Source: Eubacterium sp.
GTDB lineage: Bacteria; Bacillota; Clostridia; Lachnospirales; Lachnospiraceae
DNA length: 36,673 nt
Direction of reading: 5' to 3'
Assembly (NCBI GenBank): GCA_017459345.1
Contig: JAFUDC010000151.1
Span: forward strand, 1-36,673
A program made the translations under genes and the position numbers. Shown here piece by piece: positions 8,124 through 15,571 of this stretch. Under the pieces are notes generated by a model that ran no database searches, was not told the origin of the DNA, and was given only the letters and a program-made list of their open reading frames with translations. Each line of letters begins with the position of its first letter. Position 1 is the stretch's first letter.

Positions 8124-9230
8124 CTAGAGCAATCTGAATTCATCTTCTCTGCTCACCAGAAACCTGGTGCCCCGGGGAAGATAGCATACCCTCCCTCTCT
8201 CCAGCAGCTCGCCGTTGGGCAGGTAGGTTCCGTTTCTCGAATCATTGACCAGGAGATAGCGGTCTTCCACAGCCTGATAGGAAACCCGGCAGTGTCTTCT
8301 GCTGACCCTGGGATTGGTCAATATCAGATTGCAGATGTTGTCCCGACCGATCTCAATCCATTCTCCCGATTCGATGGGAATCCGGGCACTTTCGTACTCT
8401 CCCCGGACACCAATCAACATTCCCCCGCTTATCCCGGGAAAGGAGGGGGCGGAGATGGGGCCGGGATCAGAATGGATAAAGAGGTCCGAATCCGTCCAGG
8501 TGGTCACCGTGCGCATTTCCTGTCGGCCGGCCTGACCCGGATCCATCCGGGAATCGCCGAAATGGGGAGCCCTTAAGCGGGGCTGACCTTTTAAAGCCGG
8601 GGCCTGGACCTCACTCTCCCGGATCCGGTACATAAGCAGCAGGTCTTCCAGAAGCAGAATCAGGGTCAGCAGCAGGAAGATGAAAAAGCCTGCGTGAGGA
8701 TATACCTTGATTGTGATGGAATTCTGGATGACATCATTCAATTTGCTGCCGAAAATGGGGATGGAAGACAGGCCGTCTTCTGCCTGATTCTTTAAGTCTT
8801 TTACCTCCATATGGACTCCGATGATGAATATGATCTGACCGGCTGCCGCCAGAAAGAAGGCAATTGCCGGCAGGATGGCATACAGCCTGGACATCTTCCC
8901 CCGCAGGAAAGCCGCCAGGTGGAGTACCATATTGATAAAGATCAGAATCAGAGGCAGGATCAGGCAGATGATAATCAGGGCTCTCATATAGACACTGCCC
9001 TTCTCAATCAGGTCTGTGTAGGCTGCCAGGTCCGAATCCACCATACTCTTAAGGTCCGGCAGGCTTCGGATCAGATCAAGCCCGGTATAATTCTCTGTCC
9101 TGGTGATGGTGGCGTAGATGCTGACCTCCGCCTTTATGATCAGCCAGGGCAGGAATATGGTCAGAAGGGACAGGACTGCCAGGATCATATACTGGATCAG
9201 CAGGATCAGGTTTTTCTCCTTCTGGTTCAT
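8124..9230 (-). CDS. Four-helix membrane protein with C-terminal FHA domain
   Basis: 368 residues. Hydrophobic helices occur at about 10-30, 85-107, 118-138 and 180-200, with an extracellular loop of about 55 residues between the first two. A linker precedes a C-terminal FHA domain (269-368) with an intact core: EIGRDN, VSRRHC and NDSRNGTYL. With four helices both termini would be cytosolic, which fits FHA function. The FHA domain is preceded by a GVRGEYESARIPIESGE stretch, closely matched in the proteins at 11275-12234 and 17731-19701, so these three FHA modules form a subfamily. The membrane part is not one I recognise. Start ATG at 9230 has GGAGG eight bases upstream, 24 bases after the preceding kinase gene. 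Likely a membrane docking point for a threonine-phosphorylated partner; this role is inferred. Confidence 0.87.
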   Translation of the reverse strand: MNQKEKNLILLIQYMILAVLSLLTIFLPWLIIKAEVSIYATITRTENYTGLDLIRSLPDLKSMVDSDLAAYTDLIEKGSVYMRALIIICLILPLILIFINMVLHLAAFLRGKMSRLYAILPAIAFFLAAAGQIIFIIGVHMEVKDLKNQAEDGLSSIPIFGSKLNDVIQNSITIKVYPHAGFFIFLLLTLILLLEDLLLMYRIRESEVQAPALKGQPRLRAPHFGDSRMDPGQAGRQEMRTVTTWTDSDLFIHSDPGPISAPSFPGISGGMLIGVRGEYESARIPIESGEWIEIGRDNICNLILTNPRVSRRHCRVSYQAVEDRYLLVNDSRNGTYLPNGELLERGRVCYLPRGTRFLVSREDEFRLL

Positions 9231-9254
9231 CTGGCAGGCCTCCTTTCATTAGCA

Positions 9255-11255
9255 TTAATACTCACAGCTGTTCAGATACTGTCTGAACTGCGTCTCTCCG
9301 TCGTTCTGGTTTCCGTAGTAGGTCAGGTTATTGGCCCATACAGCAGCAAAGGAATCAATCGCCTTCTTGTTGATGGGCAGTACAGACCGGTCATCCGGAA
9401 GGAGCTCCTGGAATTCCGTCTGGTTTGAAACCATGTAATTAACAAAAGCTTCTGCTTCCATCTTTGCCTGCACGTCTATCTGATCGGATATGCTGACATA
9501 GTCATAAAATACTGCCTTCATGGGGCTGGTCTCAGCCGGATAAACCACCGAGAGCTTCATTCTGGCCCCCTGATTCAGGATAATATTCTTATAATCCAGC
9601 CAGTCAGTAAAGTAGAAGGCTCCCTTGCCGGACAGAAACTTTGCTTCATCCGGATTCTCCACAAGATACTGCTCATCCGGATTCAGGGCGGCTGTCTGGT
9701 CAAAGACGGAGGCATTCACCTCATAGAGGCTGATCTTCTTGCTCTCCTTAAGCAGAGCCAGGTCTGCTACGCTTGCCGGCTCCTCGATATCAGCCCCCCT
9801 CTCCCGGTTTTCAATCAGGAAGGGGACCATGAAAAACATGGGGAGATCTTTGGCATGATCTTCATCCTTATAGTAGCTTTCAAGGAAATAGCAGTTACTG
9901 ATGACATCTTCCTCCAGATACTCCCGGATATCTTCTGCCTGATTAAGGACTGCAGCATCCATACCGTCACTTAAGAAGATGGCGGTTTCGTCTTTTTCTT
10001 CCAGGCCGGTTTTCACCTTGGCTTCATACTGGTCATCGGGTATGGCAATAGTCTTTATGGATTCATCCTTAGTCCGAACACGGTACTTGTTGGCGATTTC
10101 TTCATAATAGTCCCTCTTGCTCTCAGGCACATAGAAATTAATGTCCCCGCCATAGCCCACCGGCAGCAGCCTGCTGTGATGGATCAGTCCCCAGACCAGT
10201 CCGCAGCCAAGGGCTGCAACGGCCACTGTAGCTGCCAGGGCTTTGAGCCAGCCCCTGTTTTTCTTCTTCCGTCCGGACTTTTTCTTCCGGGCGGTCACTT
10301 TTCTCTTTCTTAAGGCATCGGAGAATTCTTCTGCCGTCTGGAAACGATCCTCCGGATCCATAGCCATGGCCCTCAGGATGATCTCATTGATATAGTCCGG
10401 TATATCCGGATTCAGATCTTTGGGCTGGACCAGGCTGTCCTCCATGGACCGGCTCATGGAATCCACGGGAAGAACCCCGGTAAGCATATGGTACATGCAG
10501 GCGCCCACTGCATAGAGGTCAGAGTAGGGACCCTGCTTGCTCTTGGTCCTGTACTGCTCTGCCGGAGCATAGCCGGGTTTTACCACGGCGGAGAAGGACT
10601 CCGGTGTCTCCCCGCTGGAGAACCTGGCTGCCCCGAAATCAATAATCTTAACCCGGTCTCCCGAACAGAGGAAAATGTTATCCGGGCTGATATCTCTGTG
10701 AATGATATTATGAGAGTGAACTTCAGACAATGCATCCAGCACCCGGAGGGTGATGTCGATGGTCTTGTCCATGTCCATGGGTCCCTTGGATTCAAGCTCT
10801 TCCCGGAGAGAAATCCCATCCAGCAGCTCCATGGCGATATAGGCCGTGTTGTTCTCCTCAAAATATTCGTAGAGACTGACTATATTGGGGTGGGAAAACT
10901 CCGCCATATTCCTGGCTTCCACCAGGTAGCGGGCCACGCCCTTCCTGAAGAGCTCCATGTTCTTACCGGCATAGACAATCACATTCCGCTCGCCCACCAG
11001 GCGGTTCACGCTGCCGCTGGGAAAATACTCCTTGATGGCCACAGTCTGTTCCATCTGGGCATCCCAGGCCCGGTATACGATTCCGAAACCACCATGGTCA
11101 AGAGAGGTGCCGACAATATACCTGTGGTTGAGGATCTCTCCCGGTTTGAGGAAATAAGGCTCCTTGGGAGGGGTTCCCTCTATGTATCCGCAATAGGGAC
11201 ACACCTCGTAGGCTTCCTCGTATTCCTTCATACAATTAAAACAACGTTTCTTCAT
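9255..11255 (-). CDS. Transmembrane Ser/Thr kinase with solute-binding-like ectodomain
   Basis: 666 residues. A zinc ribbon (CFNCMKEY...CPYCGY, residues 5-24) precedes a Hanks kinase domain (46-320): DHGGFGIVY, AIKEY (K75), HRDISPDNI (186 on), DFG (206-208), APAEQY. A Lys/Arg-rich stretch (315-335) leads to one transmembrane helix (336-358). The outside part (about 365-666) resembles family-1 extracellular solute-binding proteins of ABC importers: DINFYVPESKRDYYEEIANKY at its start, a DDQYEAKVKTGL segment, an IFLSDGMD segment and a C-terminal AFVNYMVSNQTEFQ helix. There is no lipobox, because the domain is tethered by the kinase. The simplest reading is a receptor kinase that senses a small ligand. 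Start has GGAG eight bases upstream. Kinase activity is well supported; the ectodomain assignment is from pattern only, and the ligand is unknown. Confidence 0.9.
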   Translation of the reverse strand: MKKRCFNCMKEYEEAYEVCPYCGYIEGTPPKEPYFLKPGEILNHRYIVGTSLDHGGFGIVYRAWDAQMEQTVAIKEYFPSGSVNRLVGERNVIVYAGKNMELFRKGVARYLVEARNMAEFSHPNIVSLYEYFEENNTAYIAMELLDGISLREELESKGPMDMDKTIDITLRVLDALSEVHSHNIIHRDISPDNIFLCSGDRVKIIDFGAARFSSGETPESFSAVVKPGYAPAEQYRTKSKQGPYSDLYAVGACMYHMLTGVLPVDSMSRSMEDSLVQPKDLNPDIPDYINEIILRAMAMDPEDRFQTAEEFSDALRKRKVTARKKKSGRKKKNRGWLKALAATVAVAALGCGLVWGLIHHSRLLPVGYGGDINFYVPESKRDYYEEIANKYRVRTKDESIKTIAIPDDQYEAKVKTGLEEKDETAIFLSDGMDAAVLNQAEDIREYLEEDVISNCYFLESYYKDEDHAKDLPMFFMVPFLIENRERGADIEEPASVADLALLKESKKISLYEVNASVFDQTAALNPDEQYLVENPDEAKFLSGKGAFYFTDWLDYKNIILNQGARMKLSVVYPAETSPMKAVFYDYVSISDQIDVQAKMEAEAFVNYMVSNQTEFQELLPDDRSVLPINKKAIDSFAAVWANNLTYYGNQNDGETQFRQYLNSCEY

Positions 11256-11274
11256 CTCGTCATCTCCAAATATA

Positions 11275-12234
11275 CTAGAGCAATCTTACCGATTCGTTGG
11301 ACTGAGCAAGCTGCAGGCTTGTCCCGGACCGCTGTCTTACCGCCTGGTTTTTGGGAAGCCGTCCGCTCTCTGAGCTGATGGTCCCGTTGGTGGATAAGTC
11401 TGTCACCATATAGAATCCATCCTGATACTGAATAGCAACATGGGCTCTGGAAATCTTGTCGGATTCACAGACCAGGGCACATCTTGCCGGATCCCGGCCG
11501 ATGGTGATGGTCTCTCCCGGTCTCATCTGAATCCGGCTTCCTGCATACTGGCCTGTGGCCATAAGCACCCCGCCCTCATGCCAGGGGGCAGCGGCAGGCT
11601 GCGGCGGATTGACATAGGGAGCCTGCATGATTTCCGGAGCCGGCGGCGGTGCGATCTTTGGTGCCGGCGGCGGCAGCACCGGTTTTTCTACCGGGCTGTG
11701 CAGAGCCCGCGCAGAACCTGCTTCCGGTCTGGAGGGAATGCCGTCAAGCTCCCTGTTATAAGCCCTGCAGAGCACATTTAAGTCACTGTAGAACTTATTA
11801 TAGGCCTGCAGTCTCATAACCAGGGCTACAATCAGCAGTACCAGATAAATGATCCAGCCCAGGATCGGAATGATCACAAGAAGTGCACCAAGGATTATCA
11901 TCAGATAAGAGATGATAATACTGTTGATGGCGGTCCGGTCCGGGTCAATGTATTCTCTCCTGATGCCATAGGCATCCCCCACGTTGGACATCCTCTTGCC
12001 CTGCTGGTTGATCCAGTAAAGTTCATAGATGCCGGCAGTGACCATATTCAACAGGAAGAATATAAGGTAGCTGACCGACTTCTGGGAAGTATCATTTCCC
12101 TCCTTGCGGCCGCAGGCGATGTTTAATGATTTGATGGCATCATACTGGAAGAACATCCCGTAGATGAATCCGAAGGGGACAAATCCAATCAGAAACACCA
12201 GATAATAATTTCGATCTTCTTTTAATTTTTCCAT
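11275..12234 (-). CDS. DUF4234-like membrane protein with C-terminal FHA domain
   Basis: 319 residues. The N-terminal 150 residues are membrane-embedded, with a hydrophobic start and a segment resembling DUF4234 proteins (YLIFFLLNMVTAGIYELYW, then a basic turn), followed by two long helices at about 105-145. A proline-rich linker (PPPAPKIAPPPAPE) joins an FHA domain at about 220-319 with an intact core: TIGRDPARC, ISRAHVAI and DLSTNGT. The pre-FHA segment TGQYAGSRIQMRPGE matches that of the proteins at 8124-9230 and 17731-19701. DUF4234 proteins have no firm function. Start ATG at 12234 has GGGAG six bases upstream. It sits 15 bases after the LRR gene and 19 bases before the solute-binding kinase gene. 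I infer a membrane scaffold that recruits phosphorylated partners. Confidence 0.85.
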   Translation of the reverse strand: MEKLKEDRNYYLVFLIGFVPFGFIYGMFFQYDAIKSLNIACGRKEGNDTSQKSVSYLIFFLLNMVTAGIYELYWINQQGKRMSNVGDAYGIRREYIDPDRTAINSIIISYLMIILGALLVIIPILGWIIYLVLLIVALVMRLQAYNKFYSDLNVLCRAYNRELDGIPSRPEAGSARALHSPVEKPVLPPPAPKIAPPPAPEIMQAPYVNPPQPAAAPWHEGGVLMATGQYAGSRIQMRPGETITIGRDPARCALVCESDKISRAHVAIQYQDGFYMVTDLSTNGTISSESGRLPKNQAVRQRSGTSLQLAQSNESVRLL

Positions 12235-12249
12235 GCTTTGCTCCCGCTT

Positions 12250-13068
12250 TTATTGTGACTTGATTGTCAGGTTTCCTCTTTTGGCTTCTTTTTTTAATTT
12301 GGCAGGCACTTTGCCCGGATAGGAGATGTAAGAATGCTTTTTCTTAGATCCGGCTTTGTAGAAGGCGAACTCTCCGCACTTGTTCAGTTTTCCGCCAAAT
12401 ATGAATTCTTTCACATTACCGCATTGGTAGAAGCAGGCATAGCCCACACTCTTCATGCTTGTCGGGAATTCAAATCTCCTGGCAGCCTTACACTGGTAGA
12501 AAGCATAATTACCCAGTGATTTTAAGCCATCGCAGAATTCAAGATCGATATCCTTAAGCTTTGTACATCTTGCAAAACAGCCATATCCGATTTTGGATAC
12601 CCCTTTAAGACTTACCTTTTTCAGCTTCTTGCACTGTAAGAAGGAGCTGTTGCCTAATTCAACTTTTCCTTTTTTCCCATTGATCTGTACTGTAGTAAGG
12701 TTATTGAGATAGGCGAAATATCCGTTGCCTACATAAGTAATACCTTCTTCAATTACAAGTTTTTTGACATCCTTGGCATATTGCTGGAAGGCACGCTTCT
12801 TCACCTGGCCGGGAGCTTTCTTCTCATTCAGCTTCTTAAAAAGGTTGTTCATCTTTCCCGTTCCGGAAATGGTAAGCAGACCCTTATTATTGGTATTATC
12901 GAAGGTATAACTGATGGTACTGGTTATCTTGCCGGAGAAGACCTTGTCCCCGGGATTTTCCGTCGCAGCCGCCGCAGGGGCTGTCTCTGCCGCAAAGCTT
13001 TTAATTCCACCTGCCAATAAGACCATCGACAGGATGGTTATCCCAATCAATCTCCTGATATTTTTCAT
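12250..13068 (-). CDS. Secreted BspA-like leucine-rich-repeat protein
   Basis: 272 residues from the ATG at 13068, which has GGAGG five bases upstream; the ATG four codons earlier (13080) overlaps that site and is less likely. A signal peptide (MKNIRRLIGITILSMVLLAG, cleavage near SFAAE) is followed by a short beta-rich segment with KITSTISYTFDNTN, then BspA-type (LRR_5) repeats from about 100 to 255. The repeats are of the form NGYFAYLNNLTTVQI, GCFARCTKLKDIDL and YAFYQCKAARRFEF. The C-terminus is Lys-rich with no anchor motif, so the protein is secreted or loosely wall-bound. LRR_5 proteins often bind host or cell-surface ligands. It carries no signalling domain of its own, so it may be an extracellular partner or ligand-binding accessory of the neighbouring receptor kinases. 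That role is inference. Confidence 0.85.
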   Translation of the reverse strand: MKNIRRLIGITILSMVLLAGGIKSFAAETAPAAAATENPGDKVFSGKITSTISYTFDNTNNKGLLTISGTGKMNNLFKKLNEKKAPGQVKKRAFQQYAKDVKKLVIEEGITYVGNGYFAYLNNLTTVQINGKKGKVELGNSSFLQCKKLKKVSLKGVSKIGYGCFARCTKLKDIDLEFCDGLKSLGNYAFYQCKAARRFEFPTSMKSVGYACFYQCGNVKEFIFGGKLNKCGEFAFYKAGSKKKHSYISYPGKVPAKLKKEAKRGNLTIKSQ

Positions 13069-13088
13069 AACTTCCTCCATTGATCCTA

Positions 13089-15449
13089 TTATTGTTTCGT
13101 TCCTAAATCACCAGGACCGGTCTCCTTTTTACTTGCAGTAGTGCTCTTTCGTTTGCTTCCTCCTCCGCTGGAGCTTCCTCCGGAACTTCCTCCGCTGCCC
13201 TGAGTTTCTCTCGGCCTCTGTGTGGTGGGCTCCGGCCCCCTGCTCACGGTCAGGGTTACCTTATCTCCCCAGACTACTGCGTAGTTTTTGTACTCATCGT
13301 CACGGCCGCTCTTATCCGTATTGCTTTCCACAGAAGTTGAGATCACAGTGCCTTCACTGTACTTACTGCTATAGACTCTCTCCGATTCCACGCTGATATT
13401 CTGTCCCTCCAGGGCAGTCTTGGCTTTTGCAAAGCTTGATGCACCATAGGCGAACTTATCATCCAGCTCATCCTTTGTCTTATAGACGCCCTTGGGTCCC
13501 TTGCTCAGGGTGAGCAGGAGCTGGTCTCCGGTTTTGATGCTCTTTTCGCTATCCAGGGTCTCCTCAGACCGGACTACCTTCGCAACCTGGCCTTTCACTG
13601 CGTCTTTTGGAACGGTGTAGGTCTCCTCGCCGCTGTAGCCCACATAGAAGCCCTTTTTCTTTGCCATAGCAAGGGCATCCTCAAAGCTCTCTCCTGAAAG
13701 GCTCCCGGCCTTCATGCCGCTTATCACCTCTCCGGTCTCCAGGTCCTCCCGGGCCTTTCCGATGACCATTCTAAGCTTGCTGTAGTGAGGAATCTCATCA
13801 GTAAGACTTATGGTCTCTCCACTGCTGTCATCTGCATCGTAGTCCTCAAAGTACTCCGCCTGCATCATGTAACCGGGGATATATCCGCCGTCTTCTTCCT
13901 CTACCTGCAGATTGAAATTCTTCTCCAGATCATCTCTGATCTCATCGGTGAAGGGATACCCTTTAAAATCATCCAGAGCATCAAGCCCCGTATAGTCTTT
14001 CAGAGAAACCGGCTTCCCATACACAACCACATCCACGGTGCCGGAAGCATTGACTTTCTCTCCGGGGCCGGGGTTCTGGGTTTTTATGATATTGTCTTCC
14101 TCAGCCTTCTCGGTTGCAACGACATTTACCCTGTTTATGGTAAGTCCCATCTTCTGAAGATCCTCCAGGGCTTCGTCATAATCGGATCCGATGATGCTTT
14201 TCACCAGGCCGCTGGCCGCCACGGAAGTTTCTTCCGTTCCTGCCTCCGGTCCCTGGACCGTCTCCTCTTTCTTGACATCCGCTATCTGCCCGGCCTTCTC
14301 ACCGGACCGGAGTCTGCTGAAAGCAAATATTCCTCCCACGATCAGAACCAGGACCACCACAGGGATGATGGCAAATATTGCCTTGTTGGCCTTGTCTGAA
14401 GCTATCTCATTCCTTGTGGGCGGCCGGACTGCGTCAGGATTCAGGCTGATATTGTCGACCCGGTCCACAGGCCGGATGGACACCATCTGCCTCAGCAGTT
14501 CATGCATGGAGGATGTGCGGCTTGCCGGGTTGGGATTAAGTCCGTTCATCACAGCATTGTTTCTATCCTCATCGATAGCCGCTCCCTTTTCCAGGGGAGA
14601 CGGCATGGCATCCCTTCTCATCCGGTCTATGCCATTATCCGGGCTGGTCCCGGTCAGCATCCGGTAGAGAATGGCGCAGACGCTGTAGACATCTGCCGAG
14701 CCTGTCACCTTCATGGAGCCGATCTTAAGCTCCGGCGCCAGATAATCCTCCGATTCCTTTACCGCATGCTTTCCGTCCTGGTCCAGCAGGACGGAGGCGT
14801 AGCGGTTGGTATCCATGAGCTTCACTTCGCCTCCCGGCAGCAGCAGGATGCTGCCCGGGTGCACATTCAGGTGGAGCATCCCGCTTCCATGCAGCTGATT
14901 TAAGGCCTCCATAACCGGAATCATGGTGGCAAGACTTTCCTCCAGGCTGAAGCGGCTTTTCTTCTTTAGAAGCTGTTCCAGGGTAACATCCCCCTGGTAC
15001 TCCAGGACGATATAACCCGTCTGGTTCTGGTTGAACACATCCCAGGTACGGATCAGGCCCGGAATCCGCAGGCCGGCCTGGTCCCTTCCATCCTTGATAA
15101 AGCGGTCCAGACCCCGGCGGAAGACATCACCGTATTCTTTCTTCTTTATGGTTACAGCATTATCCTTGTCATTCCTGCTGCAATAGGTCCTGGGAAAATA
15201 CTCTCTGACCAGGACTTTTACGGTATCATCACTCATCAGGTCAACACCGATATAGGTGATACAGAACTCATCCTCCTCCATCGCCAGTCCCACCTGGTAG
15301 CGGCGGTTCAGGATCGTCTCCGGTTTAAGATGGACATGATCTCCGGAAGCAGCATTCCTCCTGAAGTTCTGCCTCTCCGTCCCGCAGAAAGGGCAGACAT
15401 CGTAATTGGAATCATACTCTTCCATGCATCCCATACATCTTATTTTCAT
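13089..15449 (-). CDS. PASTA-repeat transmembrane pseudokinase with zinc ribbon
   Basis: 786 residues from the ATG at 15449, which has GAGG seven bases upstream; a GTG one codon earlier is also open. Residues 6-24 are a zinc ribbon (CMGCMEEY...CPFCG). The kinase-like domain (about 48-325) has lost its catalytic elements: the glycine loop is MEEDEFCITY, the ATP lysine position reads VLVREYF (Arg83), HRD is replaced by HLN (194-196) and DFG by DTN (214-216). The fold landmarks survive (YIVLEY, LAPEL, ADVYSVCAILYRMLTG). A transmembrane helix at 358-378 leads to about four PASTA-like repeats and a Ser/Gly-rich basic tail. PASTA domains bind peptidoglycan fragments or beta-lactams. Its nearest relative is the active kinase encoded just upstream (15572-17701), so a duplication followed by loss of catalysis is likely. 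It probably acts as a sensor or allosteric partner; this is inferred. Confidence 0.92.
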   Translation of the reverse strand: MKIRCMGCMEEYDSNYDVCPFCGTERQNFRRNAASGDHVHLKPETILNRRYQVGLAMEEDEFCITYIGVDLMSDDTVKVLVREYFPRTYCSRNDKDNAVTIKKKEYGDVFRRGLDRFIKDGRDQAGLRIPGLIRTWDVFNQNQTGYIVLEYQGDVTLEQLLKKKSRFSLEESLATMIPVMEALNQLHGSGMLHLNVHPGSILLLPGGEVKLMDTNRYASVLLDQDGKHAVKESEDYLAPELKIGSMKVTGSADVYSVCAILYRMLTGTSPDNGIDRMRRDAMPSPLEKGAAIDEDRNNAVMNGLNPNPASRTSSMHELLRQMVSIRPVDRVDNISLNPDAVRPPTRNEIASDKANKAIFAIIPVVVLVLIVGGIFAFSRLRSGEKAGQIADVKKEETVQGPEAGTEETSVAASGLVKSIIGSDYDEALEDLQKMGLTINRVNVVATEKAEEDNIIKTQNPGPGEKVNASGTVDVVVYGKPVSLKDYTGLDALDDFKGYPFTDEIRDDLEKNFNLQVEEEDGGYIPGYMMQAEYFEDYDADDSSGETISLTDEIPHYSKLRMVIGKAREDLETGEVISGMKAGSLSGESFEDALAMAKKKGFYVGYSGEETYTVPKDAVKGQVAKVVRSEETLDSEKSIKTGDQLLLTLSKGPKGVYKTKDELDDKFAYGASSFAKAKTALEGQNISVESERVYSSKYSEGTVISTSVESNTDKSGRDDEYKNYAVVWGDKVTLTVSRGPEPTTQRPRETQGSGGSSGGSSSGGGSKRKSTTASKKETGPGDLGTKQ

Positions 15450-15516
15450 CACTTCACCTCACTTATGTCCATCAATACTTATCAACCAACATGTTTCCGA
15501 TCTATTGTTTTCAGTA

Positions 15517-15540
15517 CCCCGACTAAGTTATTATCCGGGG
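15517..15540. repeat. Small inverted repeat in the longest intra-operon gap
   Basis: CCCCG and CGGGG are inverted copies 14 bases apart in the 119-base gap between the active PASTA kinase gene and the pseudokinase gene. No T-run follows on the minus strand, so it is not a clear terminator. Confidence 0.3.
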
Positions 15541-15571
15541 CAGCTTTAATTCGCTTTCTCTGACAAGCCAG

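Noticed and set aside
10488-11378. 296-codon plus-strand frame over the kinase gene
   Set aside because: The opposite strand carries the zinc ribbon and all kinase motifs; this is a shadow frame.
15453-15571. Terminator inside the operon at the CCCCG/CGGGG repeat
   Set aside because: Only five pairs with a 14-base loop and no T-run on the minus strand.
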